From Berberis thunbergii (Eukaryota; Streptophyta; Magnoliopsida; Ranunculales; Berberidaceae): a stretch of 64,000 bases of DNA. The stretch is from positions 124,001 through 188,000 of the forward strand of contig QNQO01000671.1 in NCBI GenBank assembly GCA_003290165.1, read 5' to 3'. Shown one piece after another: positions 34,321 through 46,300 of the stretch. The notes under the pieces were generated by a model. That model did not search any database. It saw only the letters and a program-made list of their open reading frames with translations, and was not told the origin of the DNA. The translations under genes and the position numbers were made by a program. The stretch's first letter is position 1. Every line of letters starts with the position of its first letter.

Positions 34321-34914
34321 TAGGTAATGCACTGGATGGTAGTAATCTTTGGGCTTCTGACGCTGTTAACCCTGGTTTGTCCTTCGTTGTATCCACATTC
34401 ATCTCTTCATTTTCATCAAATGTTTATTGTGGAGACCTTACAGCCATGTTGCATGCTACACTGTCGCTGGCTAATAATTAATTCATACAAACAACATATG
34501 AGAGGCTGAACAGTTTCTCACTTCAATTTTAGTTGTTTTATGATTATATCATTGAATAAATCTTGTGCAGTCTTATACACATTAAGTAGTTTGATAAGGC
34601 CTTTCCTACAAAATATGATCTTCCAACTATATCATATCTTAACTAAGGATTCTTGGATATCCAAGCGAAAACGATTATGGTCTTATTTACCCCTTTGAAT
34701 GGAACAAACACGTACAATATCCATGCTTTACCTGTGTAGTAGCTTTCTAAGATTTGTAGTATCACTATGTACACTGGTATCCATATCCATGTCTTTATTT
34801 TCCGAACCATTTGCATTCTGTTGCAGGAAAACTTAGATTAGAGTTTACAGTTTGTGTGGTGAGGATGGGTATATAGGTGATGATTTGGAGGAGGGTATAG
34901 CATCTGACATGGTA

Positions 34915-35160
34915 AAGCATGTTGTTTTGTTCATAATACATGCTGTGTTGTTCATATTGCAAACATGAGGTTTTCTTCATATTGCAAACATGCTGCTTTG
35001 TTCATAATACATGCTATAACTCCTAATACATGTTGTTTTGTTCATACATGTCCTGCTGCCAGCAGGAAATCTAATACATGCTATTTTGTTCATTCTTAAA
35101 TACATAATACATTTTCTGCTGCCAGCAGGAAATCTAATACATGCTGTTTTGTTTAAGAAC
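34915..35160. repeat. Irregular tandem repeats around CATGCTGTTTTGTTCAT
   Basis: Many copies of TACATGCTGTTTTGTTCATA-type units, plus two copies of a larger unit with CTGCTGCCAGCAGGAAATC (near 35049 and 35114). The latter contains a CTGCTGCCAGCAG palindrome. It directly precedes the WVD2-like exon. Confidence 0.75.
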
Positions 35161-36115
35161 ATGCTGTGAGGTGAAGGAATGCACCACCGAATGTTCAATT
35201 GAAGTGACTGCTCCATATCAAGTTGAGAATGGTCACAAGGAGAAACATGATCTGCTTTGTGTTAAAAGCACAAACATTGATGCTGCAATACCTGAGGAGA
35301 AGAAAGTGAAGCCTGGAGTATCAAAACAAAACAACGATAAGAACTTGAGCACCCCCGTGAAACCTTTATCAAAATCTGCTGTTGGAAATGGTCGATCAAA
35401 TTATATTGTTTCACAGCCATTTGCTTTGGCTACCGAAAAGTGTGCTTCCTCTGGAACTCGACCTACTGGGTTTGAAACTACTCCTGGTGATGTGAATAAG
35501 ACAAATGCTTCCCCACCACCCACTATTGCAAAGAGGTCCCAAGTAACTGAACAATTCTAGCACTCTCTTGGTCGGATAGGTTATCATGTTACATACTGCC
35601 TAGCTATTTGCAGCCTTTGTTAACTTGAGAGTCTTTTTGTTGTTTAATATATGAAAAAAATATGGTTTCTCAATATATGTTGTAGCATTTTATAAAATAC
35701 ATGTTGGAATCCCCTGAAGCTTTTGCTTACTCTTTACAATGCTATTATTAAGACAACATAGCCTAACTACTGGTGTGCTTTGCAAGTCTGATTTGGTTGA
35801 TTGTTTCCTTCATGCTAGATTCTCTTAATCTTGGCATCCTGGAATTTCCTTTGAAAAGCTTGTGGATGTTATTTAGGCTAATGAATAGTTAGTACTATAG
35901 TAAGTGTATTTTATGAACTTATTTCACAAGCTTTTAAAATCAAGATATCAAACTATTATGTTCTTATAAATTGAAAAATTAGGACTTCATTAATGGTTGG
36001 GCATGCATATATTTATTGCAAGAGAGTCCCCCTTCTGTATCAAGGAAGCCACTCCAGACTGAAAACAAGAAGCACTCTGATGAAGAAGATGCAGTTTTAG
36101 TTGCTTCATGGTATC
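35161..36115 (+). pseudogene. Captured WVD2/TPX2-like microtubule-associated protein fragment
   Basis: The main exon (about 35161-35560) encodes ECTTECSIEV, then KPLSKSAVGNGRSNYIVSQP and FALATEKCASSGTRP, typical of plant WAVE-DAMPENED2-like proteins (VPQPFALATEKRAS). A further exon (about 36015-36112) encodes ESPPSVSRKPLQTENKKH and SDEEDA. The C-terminal TPX2 motif that binds microtubules is missing. The upstream start at 35141 runs into repeats, so the N-terminus is not genuine. Confidence 0.88.
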
Positions 36116-36279
36116 CTTTCCCAGAATGATGACCTCAAGCCGTTTTTCCTATTGTTTCTCATTTCTTTATGAAACAATCTTTACATGCATGGAGCACAGC
36201 TCAGAAAATTTAGAATATTACTTATCACATATCCTTGCTAGAGTTCAAAAAGTTTCTAATTTCAGAAATTTCATTTTGT

Positions 36280-37520
36280 TGTATAGGGGAAGAAAATTTG
36301 TCCTTTGTGGGGCACAGTTCAGTTGTTCGTGCATCCACGTTACATGCATGGAACTGCTACTAGGTATTATGGTTTGCAGTTTTGTGAATCTTTTTATGGT
36401 ATTATGTTTTTTTTATTTTAAATATTCTTATGGAAACTATGGAAAAGTGTTTTGCAGCTCTGAAGTAAGTGTATATGCATATGTTGCAGCTCCAGTTAAG
36501 AAAGCTATGGAGGTAATTCTTGGTGTTTATGTAACATGTGTCGCTGACCTGAACCTTTAGCATATACTTTGCTTATATGTTTAATCTCTATAGGTCACAC
36601 ATTACCTCGGAGGAGAAAACTACGTATTTTGGGGTGGTCAGGAAGGTTACCAAACTCTCTTGAACACAGACATGAAAAGAGAGCTTGACCATTTGGTATA
36701 GTCTACAATTTTCTTTTCTTCGAATTATTTTAAATACAATTACAGTCTTTGTTTGCATTTTAGCTGTAACTGTTTTTAGCAGCTTCAGATTGGGACGCTG
36801 CAACAACTACTGCATTCCTACAAAATATGGTTTTGTGGGTGAGTCATTTTTGTTCAAGTTTTTTCCCCTATAAAAGCAGTGTGGTTACAGTGTATGTAAT
36901 GCAGGTTATGTAAGCAGTGTTTAGTAGCAATGTTAATTTAAGTATTATATCTCACATTTCAGTAGACTTTCTCTATTAGCATTGTTATGACACCGTTTTG
37001 TGGTTTTCTACTTGAGGTCATCTTAGAAATATATTTTTATTGGATCACTGCCATGTTTTCCAGCAATAAGTTGCGCTACTTGTCCATTGAGAACTTAACA
37101 TGCTATGTGTTGCAACTTGCAAATATTGATCACTATTGTTTGTGAAATATCAGACCTCTCCACTATGTACTGAACCCTCTCTTCACAAAGACGAGTGAAG
37201 TTCTTATTAACCTTTAGAAAAACACTTACTAGTGCCAAGATTTAAGTGAAAAACAAAAAAAAAGTTCAAATTCTTCAAGTTTTGTTTATATTTCTATTAC
37301 TTTCTGTACAAATGCTCATTGACTAATTTGGCAAGGATTTAATGAATCCTTTATTATGATGCTCTGATTTAATACTTCGTGAGGGAACTAGAAGATGAAG
37401 TGGGACACTTTATATTTAATATAAGCACACATGTCATAGATTTCCTGCTTCTGTTTGTTTTGTAGATGAATTCAAGCTTAATATTGAATGCAACCATGCC
37501 ACCCTGTCAGGTCACAGGTA
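36280..37520 (+). pseudogene. Captured xylose isomerase fragment, four exons
   Basis: Consecutive exons on the plus strand: 36290-36354 (CPLWGTVQLFVHPRYMHGTA); about 36456-36512 (SEVSVYAYVAAPVKKAME); 36594-36697 ([20 protein letters not shown], then [13 protein letters not shown]); 37465-37517 (DEFKLNIECNHATLSGH). These match in order the middle of plant xylose isomerase, including the metal-site region around IECNHATLSGH. Introns are retained. Both ends of the protein are missing. Inner element A sits 31 bases downstream, in the following intron. Confidence 0.92.
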
Positions 37521-37547
37521 TGTTTGTATCCATCTTCATGCTATTAT

Positions 37548-37815
37548 CACTACAAGAAAAATTGTGATCAATAGCGTTTAAAAACCGCTATGGTAGGATA
37601 CCATAGCGGTTTACTAACCGCTATGACAGCCGGCGCTATAATAGACCCAGGGGATATTATAGCGGTTTTAAAACGCTATGGTAAGTTTGGCTTTTATAGC
37701 GTTTCAAAACCGCTATGGTAGTCTCTTCCATAGCGTTTTAAAAACGCTATAGTAGACTCTAAAACCGCTATGGTAGACTTTACCATAGCAAAAACGTTAT
37801 GGTAAGTATACATAG
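37548..37815. repeat. Inner A R-type terminus and subterminal array
   Basis: About a dozen AACCGCTATGGTA / TACCATAGCGGTTT motifs in both orientations, followed by a T-rich run. Adjacent opposite copies form palindromes. Confidence 0.9.
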
Positions 37816-38140
37816 CAATTTTATTTTATTTTTTTTTTTATTTATTTTTTTTTTTTTACTATCAAATGACTTTTATTACATCTTATCATGTATGCATTAG
37901 CCTGAGAACTCGAAATTCATTGTGACAAAGACAAGAAACACCATGTTGATGATCAAGCAAAAGAAAATAAAATGTATTATTTTCACTTCCTTTTGCTAAA
38001 AGAAATGTTGAATGATCTAAACATTTTTGTGATGATGAATGTACATAATGTTTCAAGGGAAAAAAGGGAACGAAAGCAACGACATAATTTTTGTGATGAT
38101 GAATGTACATAATGTACAAACTCTTATTAATCTACACCTG
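37816..38140. other. Non-coding DNA in inner A
   Basis: T-rich tract and AT-rich DNA with a 26-base direct repeat starting TTTTTGTGATGATGAATGTA (near 38024 and 38088). No supported gene. Confidence 0.5.
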
Positions 38141-38144
38141 CAAC

Positions 38145-38227
38145 AACAACAACGACAGCAGAAACAGCAACATCAACAGCAATAGCAACAGGGGCTATCG
38201 ACAGCAACAACAGCAACGATAGCAACG

Positions 38228-38260
<33 letters not shown>

Positions 38261-38285
38261 GCAGCAGCAGATAGCAGCAGCAACA
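38145..38285. repeat. (CAG/CAA)n-type imperfect microsatellite
   Basis: CAACAGCAACAGCAGCAG-type repeats over about 140 bp. On the minus strand they are read as poly-Cys, which is not a protein feature. They abut the last XLG exon. Confidence 0.9.
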
Positions 38286-38289
38286 GGTA

Positions 38290-41200
38290 GCATTTGTAGC
38301 TCACTTCTTCGACTAAATGTAGCCTGAATGGCATCATCCTTCCACAACTCCTCCACTAAAGGGGCATACTCACGAGTAGCAGCTGGGAAAATGGCTTCCA
38401 AATTACCAGACACCATAATTTTGAGAAGCCAATCAGAGAATGCTTTCAACTTTGGGCTGATGGAATAGATAGTTTTGTCATCCCTCTCACCTGAAGTCTC
38501 TGTAATTAACCACATTTTGCATTCAGATTTTATTCTTACCATCATATAAGCAATGTATCAACATCACTAGACTCTTGCTAGACATTGGACTCTGAACATG
38601 TTTGCAATGCCAATATGTAAATTTTAGTTCAAAAGCAAATAGTCACTGCGTTCTTATTTGTGTTCTTGCTTAGTATCTCTAAAAACAATGAATGTTTTAT
38701 AGGTGCCTTACTTCAAAACCTAGTTTGAACATAATTGGTTTCTATTTTTTTTTCTATTAATAATCATTACTGTTTTGCTTCCTTGAAGATTTACACTACA
38801 GGAACTTAAACCTTTTCGTTCTTTTTTCTTTATTTTTTTAAATCCGTGACAGCATAATGCTTAAAAAGTATTTACATGGCCTGCTTCATTATTCTGATTC
38901 TTCAATCTTTGCAACCATCATAAATAAAGAATAAGTTATCATTGCATACGACTAAAGTTTATCAATGTCTAATAGCTATTAAAGAACCATACCTGTAGTA
39001 GCACCTGTTTGATCAAGCAATCGTTCTTTGCCCATTTCGGTCAAACTTTCATCCTCAAACCTTTCACGGCCCTCGAGCAGTATACCAAGATAACGGTATA
39101 CATTAGTTTGGATAACCAACTTGATACCTTGGTGCTCGTTTTCCAAGAAATGATCGATTTTATACAAGATCTTTGTCTGAAATAAACATTTAAATGAATC
39201 AATCCTAAAGTAAAACACAATTATGAATTATTAATTGGTTAAGAACATCCGTGGAGTTGAACTTTGGTCCAGCAAACCGACAGTGCAAGGAACAAAACAT
39301 AATAATGACCAAACAATAGAAATATTGTCAACCTTTTCAGTAGCATTTCAAAGAGATAACAGCATATATCGCCTTCCATTGGAAGTCAACATAAAACAAG
39401 TGAAGGTAGTTTTCTCCAATTAGGTAATACCTGTTTAAAAATTGTGCTAGTCCCAGATCCCTTGAATCCAACCAAAAGAAGCTTCTGAAGTGCTCTTTTG
39501 TCAATGTACTCGGGGAGAGCTTTACCAACTAGATCATTCACTTCTTCCCCAGTAGAATTTGCTCCCTTGGAAGGAACAGGCAACAACAGAATAACACAAG
39601 CCAGCTTTGTCCCAGCCTGAAGAAAATCCGTCATTAAGTAAATCTGCTAAATAGAAAATCAACAAAGAAAAGAAGTAACACATCTTTATGCATAACACAC
39701 CTTGCTCCATAAATTCCCTTTTATGCTCTTCTGTCCCTCTTCCTGGTATGACCCATCCTCATCCAGCCAGAAGTGGGGGTTTCCAGCACATTGGACTCCT
39801 GCCAACTGCAAGATCAAAAGAATAGTTTTTCTTTATATAATTTTTCAATAAAACCATAAACAAACACTAATTGTGTCTCGAAAACAAACCTGAGGCATTG
39901 GTGTTTCTTTGTTGTTTGTGATCTGAAGATTGTTACAGTAACATTTGCTCCAAAGCCAGGCAGTACCAGAAGCTTCTCTTGCAACGTCGACAACCTCAAA
40001 TTTCTGTTTGTCAAACACGAGTTTGTTCCTAGCCTGCCAAATATGTGAGATAACAGCTGCAGCACGAGATAATACAGATCCATTTGGCATCTCCCCTGAC
40101 CTGTCCATACCTAAAATCATTTCTAAAGATTCCCTTTCATTGAGAGTATTGCTAGCATCCCATCGAATTGGAATAGCAGAAAGTGACCAAACTTGAACTA
40201 CAGGTGTGCACTTAAAGAAGAGATGGTCAATTGTCTCAACTTCGGTGCTGTAAAGTGGGCATGTGACGTCAACTGCCATGGTATGACGGTTAAGGTTCCC
40301 ACCCACTGGGATGATTCCATTATAAATTTCGCAAAGGAGCATTTTAACTCCATTCGGAACATTAAGTTTCCAAATGGAGTGGAGAAGGGTGGAATTGTTG
40401 ATGGAAAAAGATGGTCTCTTTGAGTTTAAGGTGCTGGAATAACAAGTTCCATAGGATGATTCGGAACCAACTAGATCATACACTTCTTCTCGAGAAAATT
40501 GTGCTGCCTTGGAAGGAGTAGGCAATGACAAAATAGTACAGACCAGCTTTATCCCAGCCTGAAAAAATCTCTCGTTAGATAGCAAGAAAATGAATCAGAA
40601 AAAATCGCACATCTTCATTTTAAGCTCACCTTGTTCCATATATTCCCTTTTATGTTATTCTGTCCCTCTTCCTCGTACACACCATCCTCGTACACCCATA
40701 AGCGAGTGTCTGCACCACATTGGAGTCCTGCCAACTGCGTGATCAAGAGAATATTGTCTTTAATTGTTTTTCAAACCTTGAATGAGACTAATTCTGTCAC
40801 ATACACAAACCTGTAGCATCCTTAGCTCCACTTTTGTAATCTCCCTGCAATTTATAAAGACCTTTGTGTTACCATTGCTGGCGTCTGGCATGAGAGGACC
40901 TCCGACATTCAGACAAGAACTAATGATATTGCAAGGTCTTTGGCCTTCCTGTTAAAATTTCATTACAATAAGCTACATATCCATATCAAACCAAACTATA
41001 AAAGCATTGTAAAACTAAAGTATGTTAATTGTGTGTATATTCACCTTTCCCCAAAGACCTGAATATTGATCATACCAGTAGTGTCCTGGTTTTAGCTTTG
41101 TCGGCGGCTTCGGGCAACTTTGCAATACATCCAGTTCCAATTGACAAAGTTGTTTCCCGTTCACATAAACATGCTCAGGATGTAATTGATTTGCTTTGCA

Positions 41201-41668
41201 TGATTTCTCAGTTTTCATTACCTGTCGAACTTCCAAGGGGGACAGCAGCTGCTTCAGCATTCGAGAACTTTTACCCAAGCTATCTCTCTTTGACTCGTCA
41301 ATCAGAAATCCAATGCAAGTAACACATTTCCTTCCTTCCGGCATTGAACCCATCGCTCTAAGAACACAATTAATGCAATATTTTGCATTACAAACAATAC
41401 AAACCTCCTTTTCAGTGAACCTATTTCCTTTATTGCATCGATAACATGATCCTTTCTTTACTTTTGCCACAGAATCAACAGCATTAAATCTTTCATCCCT
41501 TAAATTAACATCGAGGAATGTTTCTTGAGATGCATTACCACAATCGTCAGCCTTGAACGAAGATTGGCAGCTCAAAACTGACTCATTTGATCCCCAATCC
41601 TGTATATTCCTATCTAAATTATCCTTGTTAGCCCAAAACATCTGATCTTCCAACTTCACCTGACCCAT
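38290..41668 (-). pseudogene. Captured extra-large G protein (XLG) gene with exon duplication
   Basis: Exons in order on the minus strand: 41668-41041, Cys-rich region with [20 protein letters not shown] and [20 protein letters not shown]; 40950-40811, [20 protein letters not shown]; 40735-40631, [18 protein letters not shown]; 40561-40440, TILSLPTPSK. After a LINE-like insert the last two recur (about 39805-39703 and 39620-39433), the second with the nucleotide-binding loop GFKGSGTSTIFKQ; then 39182-38991, TKILYKIDHFLENEHQG and YLGILLEGRERFEDES; then 38505-38290, [20 protein letters not shown]. This covers the Cys-rich domain and part of the G-alpha domain. The C-terminal half is absent. Confidence 0.93.
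39890..40432 (-). mobile_element. LINE-like fragment (zf-RVT region) inside the XLG exons
   Basis: The minus-strand ORF 40585-39845 starts as XLG (AGIKLVCTILSLPTPSKAAQ) and continues without a stop into SIWKLNVPNGVKMLLCEIYN, TCPLYSTEVETIDHLFFKC and VISHIWQARNKLVFDKQ. This is the zinc-binding tail region typical of plant non-LTR reverse transcriptases (CPLC...ETVEHLFF.C...W; then IWKARN..VF). It sits between the two copies of the repeated XLG exons. No RT catalytic core, poly(A) tail or target duplication is seen. Confidence 0.82.
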
Positions 41669-41699
41669 TTCTATAGTCTGTCTGAACTACTTTTTCTAC

Positions 41700-42235
41700 T
41701 TAACATCTACCACTGAAAGCTCCATCACTAAAGAGTCATCTAGATCTTAGTAGAAATTAAACATGTTTTGTGTTCTCAAGTCTCAAAGTGAACAAATAAA
41801 TAGACACAGAGAAAGTTTGCATTGTCTTACAAGTGGAGATAGAGCTAGAGAGAAAGAGAGGTGATGTGGTGATGAAGGTGTTAGGAAACTGGGAGGGGAG
41901 TTTCTAAAAAAAAATTCAGCTCCCGCGTTTGGAATAATGAGAAAAAGAAAGACCCACAAAAAGACTTAGGATGCGAAGAGTTTAGTTGGAATCTGTTGCT
42001 TTTAGAAAATGAAACTCTGCAGGCGGAGCCAGGATTTTCAACAACCGCCCGGGGGAGTATTTTTATATATCATATATACCCTATGCACCCCTGGTTCATT
42101 TTCTAAACAGAATACACGCCCATGGCACTGCGCTATACGCTCAGCCTCCTCTGTGACCAATATTAACAGTGTGTGGAGATCAGCTGAAGTACTTGGGAGT
42201 AAACTAGTGCATCTTTGATGTCAATTAAAAGCTAG
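41700..42235. other. Upstream DNA of the captured XLG, no clear gene
   Basis: It contains AGAGAGAAAGAGAGG at about 41848, a likely 5' leader of XLG on the minus strand. The rest has no recognisable coding sequence. Confidence 0.4.
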
Positions 42236-42243
42236 AGGAACTT

Positions 42244-42366
42244 ACGAGGCAAATTAGGCTTGAAATCAATGGTAAGCTGAACAGGTACTAAACTTTCGTC
42301 ATCAGAAGTGGTAGCCAAAACAGCACGAGAATCACCAACATTTGCTATGATAATGAGCTCGCCCTA
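42244..42366 (-). pseudogene. Captured protein phosphatase 2C fragment
   Basis: One exon on the minus strand encodes GELIIIANVGDSRAVLATTS and then VPVQLTIDFKPNLPR, the conserved PP2C segment with the metal-site motif NVGDSRAVL. A possible neighbouring piece at 42490-42560 is not recognisable. PP2Cs of this pattern are Ser/Thr phosphatases; one exon cannot function. Confidence 0.88.
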
Positions 42367-42559
42367 TGACAACACAGGTTTCATACTAGTTATACATAAT
42401 GCTCAACAAATGATCATTCATAAACTAATTATAATCAGAACTTACACGAATTTACAATATACATGAATTTATAATGTAGAACTTACGGTAAACCTATCAT
42501 ACCCAAAAACACAAGCTATAGCTTCTTGTATATGATGTGATAGCGGCATGTCCACCATT

Positions 42560-43265
42560 ACGTAAAATCAATAGAGGGGCAGCAGTTCAACCTCTTGCAT
42601 GGTCCACAAAGGTTGCCAGTCAAGAGTTCCAAATGTTACAATGAATACATATTTCAGGATCATATGACTTTAACAAGTTCAAGTGAATGGGCAAACTGGA
42701 TAGTTGCATGAGTGGTTCAAAAAAAGTTCAAAAAAAGTACAGAACTCATGCAAAAAAAGGACCTGTTCAAAAAAAGTTCAAAAAAAGGACCTATAACTTC
42801 AAGAAGGCTTTCTAGCATCTAATATCAGGCAAATCACAATAATCAAAACACCAACTTACTCATGAAAGAATCTCAAGGACATTGGTAGTTATGTAAACAA
42901 ATAAACCTTCAATCACGACTTCAACAAAAAAAAAAAACCTTCAATCAGACAACTCACAACATTCTAAACCATCATAAAGTCGTAATATATTATGCGATGC
43001 TGCAATTTTTATTGGATCAATCAAATAGCTGCCTCTGATCCATTGATTGGATGAATCAAATAATTAACTTCTAATTTATTGATCAAAATAAGCTATAAAA
43101 CACATTAACAAATAGAAAAAAAGTCTTAAAGCTGTGATTGTGAGCTATGGACTTGTGCTATTGTTAATCACTTGTGTTGCAGTGACAAAAGGCAAAATCC
43201 AACCCATTTTCAATTACAAAATATACTTATTGCAATTTTCATGTTATATCTTACCTTCTGCCAAC
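42560..43265. other. Non-coding DNA in inner A
   Basis: 42715-42795 has repeated GTTCAAAAAAAG units. No coding sequence recognised. Confidence 0.45.
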
Positions 43266-43270
43266 TGGAA

Positions 43271-43358
43271 ATCTGAGCATTAGGTGATCTGTTGGTGGTT
43301 CTGTGGCCAATGCCAGCGCTCCAAGAGTATCCATGATGAGATTGACCCAAAGAAGCTG
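43271..43358 (-). pseudogene. Captured P2B Ca2+-ATPase (ACA) fragment
   Basis: A short minus-strand exon encodes [20 protein letters not shown] and TEPPTDHLM, a hallmark of autoinhibited plasma-membrane or ER Ca2+-ATPases at transmembrane segment 6, where calcium-binding residues lie (N and D of VNLIMD). It is flanked by intron-like DNA. It is the only piece of this gene that I find. Confidence 0.9.
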
Positions 43359-43359
43359 C

Positions 43360-45240
43360 AGAAAGAAACAGTTCAGACGAAAATCAAACAAAGAGAAATT
43401 ATGGTACATAAGTACAATGACAAACTAATTCAATCTCATTATAGCATAACATGTAAACATAGCATGAAAATGTCATTTCTTCAAAGTACATAGATTTTTT
43501 TTCAAGTCATTTTTCCAATCACTTTCTTCTTCATCCTTTTTCATCTTACAAAATAAACATAAATATATATCAAAACTCTTGCAAGTATAATTTCTTAATG
43601 AGTGTGGTTGAAATTAATCCTTTATAATAACCTCAAATAAGGTCATACATACTACCTATACAACAACCAATGATCTAATTCTCACACAATCTAGTGTATA
43701 GTACCTTTCATGAAATAAAGCAACAATTCAGATGTTACCCTGTAAACACATAAGTTTACAATCAATGTGTTAGTATTCTCTTTCAGGGATAAGTAAGATC
43801 TTAACAATCAAGGTGTTAGTATTCTCTTTCACTTGCCTAGCTTCTACCTTGTAAACACAAGTTTCAAAGAATGTTATTTTTCTCTCAACTTAGCAGCGCA
43901 CAATTTGTACATTGCAAAACTCGAACAATTTATTGTTCGAATTCAAAATGAGTTGGGTTTAAACCATAAGAAATAATCCTTCCAGATCAAAATATGGTTT
44001 ATAAATTGACAAACATAAACTAAAAAGTAAAGACTACATCACCCCACCCCCCAAAAAAATGCACACAGACCACCTCCACCATCAAAATCTAAGAATCAAG
44101 TAAACTCAACAACATTACAAGCAATCTTACAAGTACTTGTTAAATATGATAACAGGGTCACAAGTAATGTGAAAGTAACATTGACACGCTGAGTAGTAAT
44201 TGAAAACTTGTGGAAAAGAAACAAGTACACAGATACGCACTCACGTCTCGATACACTTTCATTTGAGTGTCTAACATAATGAACCAAAAGACCAATTGAA
44301 ATTGTTAGGCATCTTTTTGCCTTAGTACAATTGTTTCTAATTATTACGGATATCTCCAAAAGTGTGATATGCAGCTAGTTTTTTTAGTATGTTTACCCTT
44401 GTTTCGAATATAAAATGTTTCTTCTAACCAACGCTTAGCCAATGATTTGTTAAGTCATAGTGAACAAATCCCTGTACACACATAACAAACCTGGATAATA
44501 TAGCTTAACCATGCCCAAATCTCTTCATGCAGGTTCAAATCCACATCATCATTACATCATCGACATCTAAAATTCCCTAAATGCATGCACAAATACACAC
44601 CCAAATCAACAACAAACCTCCACATTTGCGAACTTATCACAAAATAAAGAACAATCATGACCATAACAAAAAGCCTAGAAATCGCACAGTACATAACACA
44701 ACATATGAAATGTTAGGGGTTTTCACCTTGGTCGGATAAATCGTACTCGCTGTCATCATCGGCTTCTTGCGTAGCGACGTCTTTTGATATCTTCTTTTCT
44801 ATTCTCAGCTCGCCCAAGCCTACACACAGGGAAATACTCATCTAAAATTTAGCAGAGAGAGCGAAAGATAAAGGCAAGCAGATAGAGGGAGTAGAGAAGC
44901 GAGCAGATAGATTCACCTCTTTCAAATGTTGCAATTGACTCCTCAAATCTTCTTGATCGAATTAGGGTTTGAAGAAACTTGGATTGGTCCCAAGAGATCA
45001 AAGAATTGACAACGAACTCAACTCTCACCCTCACACTCACATCCCCAAATGGTTTTTCAAGAAGACAACTTGAACTTACAGGGAGGAGGAGAATTGCAGA
45101 AGGAGAAATGACAAGGATGTCGGTGCAGAAAATTGCAGCAGAGGGAGAGATGAGAAGAATGTTGGTGCAGAGAAAGGTGAGTTGTGTTTTTGAGGTTTGT
45201 ATGATTGAGGGAAATGAGAATCGCGCGATGTCAATATTTG
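43360..45240. other. Promoter-proximal part of inner A, mostly non-coding
   Basis: An exon-like minus-strand stretch at about 44725-44820 encodes LGELRIEKKISKDVATQEAD and DDSEYDLSDQG; I do not recognise it. Further right is a purine-rich leader-like region (44845-44960) and two related pieces around GGAGAAATGA(C/G)AAG(G/A)ATG (45100-45165). The rest is AT-rich. Confidence 0.4.
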
Positions 45241-45382
45241 GGTGAGCGCCTTCAACGTTTTAAAATCCCGCCCAATTTTTATAGCGTGTTATGATTTCAA
45301 TAGTAACTAAAAGTTGGCTTTTATAGCAAAGATGTAAAAATTCTATTATCAAATGCTATAAAAAAGGAGTTTTGTTGTAGTG
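45241..45382. repeat. Inner A L-type terminus
   Basis: Ends GGAGTTTTGTTGTAGTG. In reverse complement it parallels the outer element's left end, including the GGCGGGATTTTAAAACG block. Confidence 0.85.
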
Positions 45383-45881
45383 TATTAGTTGCTTACTCGT
45401 GTCAATGGTGAAAATTTATGCTTTAGGGTCAAGATGGGGTTGACATCGAGATGAATTTGAATGGAAGTAAATCTACAATGGAATTGGATGACTTCAGTGA
45501 CATGGTATGCTCCCACCACCCCCTTTTTAACATCTTAGTTTGGGTATCTCCAGCATCTAAAAATGCGATGTCAATCTGATGAAAGTGAAATTTTTAGATA
45601 ATTCATTGAGATAAAATAGATAAAATTATGATTTGGTTGGTGTATATTTCTGTTTAGAGATTTAATGAGCACCAAATGTCAAGGTTGAAGAAAAGTGAGG
45701 CATTTATAGCAGAGAGGGAGAGAGAGATAACTCAGGCAAGCTTAAATGATTCTCCTTTCAGCTCCATTTTCGAATTAAAGATAAAAAGTCCTCAATTAAC
45801 CCGCCTGATATCTGTTTGTAGGTTGTGGAATAAGTGAATGAGCTTGCTAAAATCATGAAAGATCTTTTAGTTCTGGTGATA
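45383..45881 (+). pseudogene. Captured SYP4-type syntaxin fragment, 5' part
   Basis: Belongs to the outer element. Exons: 45427-45505 encodes GQDGVDIEMNLNGSKSTMEL then DDFSDM and a donor; 45660-45740 encodes HQMSRLKKSEAFIAERERE; 45822-45881 encodes VNELAKIMKDLLVLV before the CACTA of inner B. The order matches TGN syntaxins of the SYP41/42/43 group, t-SNAREs of the plasma-membrane/TGN route. An in-frame stop (GAATAAGTG at about 45830) shows decay. The exon resumes at 56500. Confidence 0.88.
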
Positions 45882-46300
45882 CACTACACCAAAAACCCCC
45901 ATTAGCAACGGTTCTATACCGTGGGCGTAAGCCATTGCCACGGCTAAGAGCCGTGGACTACAGGGGCGGCGCGAAATCCTTTGTAACGGCTATAAACCGT
46001 TGCTAAAATTGTAGCAACGGTTTTATGCTTGAATGGGGGGCGTGATTTTCAGCAATTAGCAACGGTTATAAACCGTTGCAATAATAATAGCAACGGTTTT
46101 AGCCGTGGCAAAAATAGCCACGGTTTTAAGCCGTGACAAGGTGTAGATACTAGCAACGGTTTTAAACCGTGTCTAATTAAGTAGCAACGGTTTTAAGCCG
46201 TGGCTAACCATAGACACGGTTATAAGCCATGGCAAGGTAGCCACGGTTTTTAGCCGTTGCAATAGTTAGCCACGGTTTAAAACCGTGGCAAATTTTTTAT
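45882..46300. repeat. Inner B left terminus and subterminal array
   Basis: More than a dozen AGCAACGGTTTTAAGCCGTGGC-like units in both orientations, many as head-to-head palindromes, ending in an A/T-rich run at 46290-46330. Confidence 0.92.

Larger units (their letters stand above)
37548..45382 (-). mobile_element. Inner A: Pack-CACTA element, 7.8 kb
   Basis: The left end is CACTACAAGAAAAATTG (37548) and the right end is AGTTTTGTTGTAGTG (45382); the first 13 bases match with one difference. The 3-bp target duplication TAT (37545-37547, 45383-45385) is perfect. GCTATGGTA / AAAACGCTAT arrays lie at the left end, with fewer at the right. Its left end resembles the right end of the outer element and its right end resembles the outer left end, so it lies inverted inside a relative. 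It carries fragments of XLG, PP2C and Ca2+-ATPase genes, all minus strand, and no transposase. Confidence 0.93.

Noticed and set aside
38195..38290. Poly-Cys tail of a minus-strand ORF
   Set aside because: It is the CAG/CAA microsatellite read in frame after the true XLG exon.
38290..41668. A functional XLG gene
   Set aside because: The C-terminal half is missing, exons are duplicated, a LINE segment interrupts, and the locus is inside a CACTA element.
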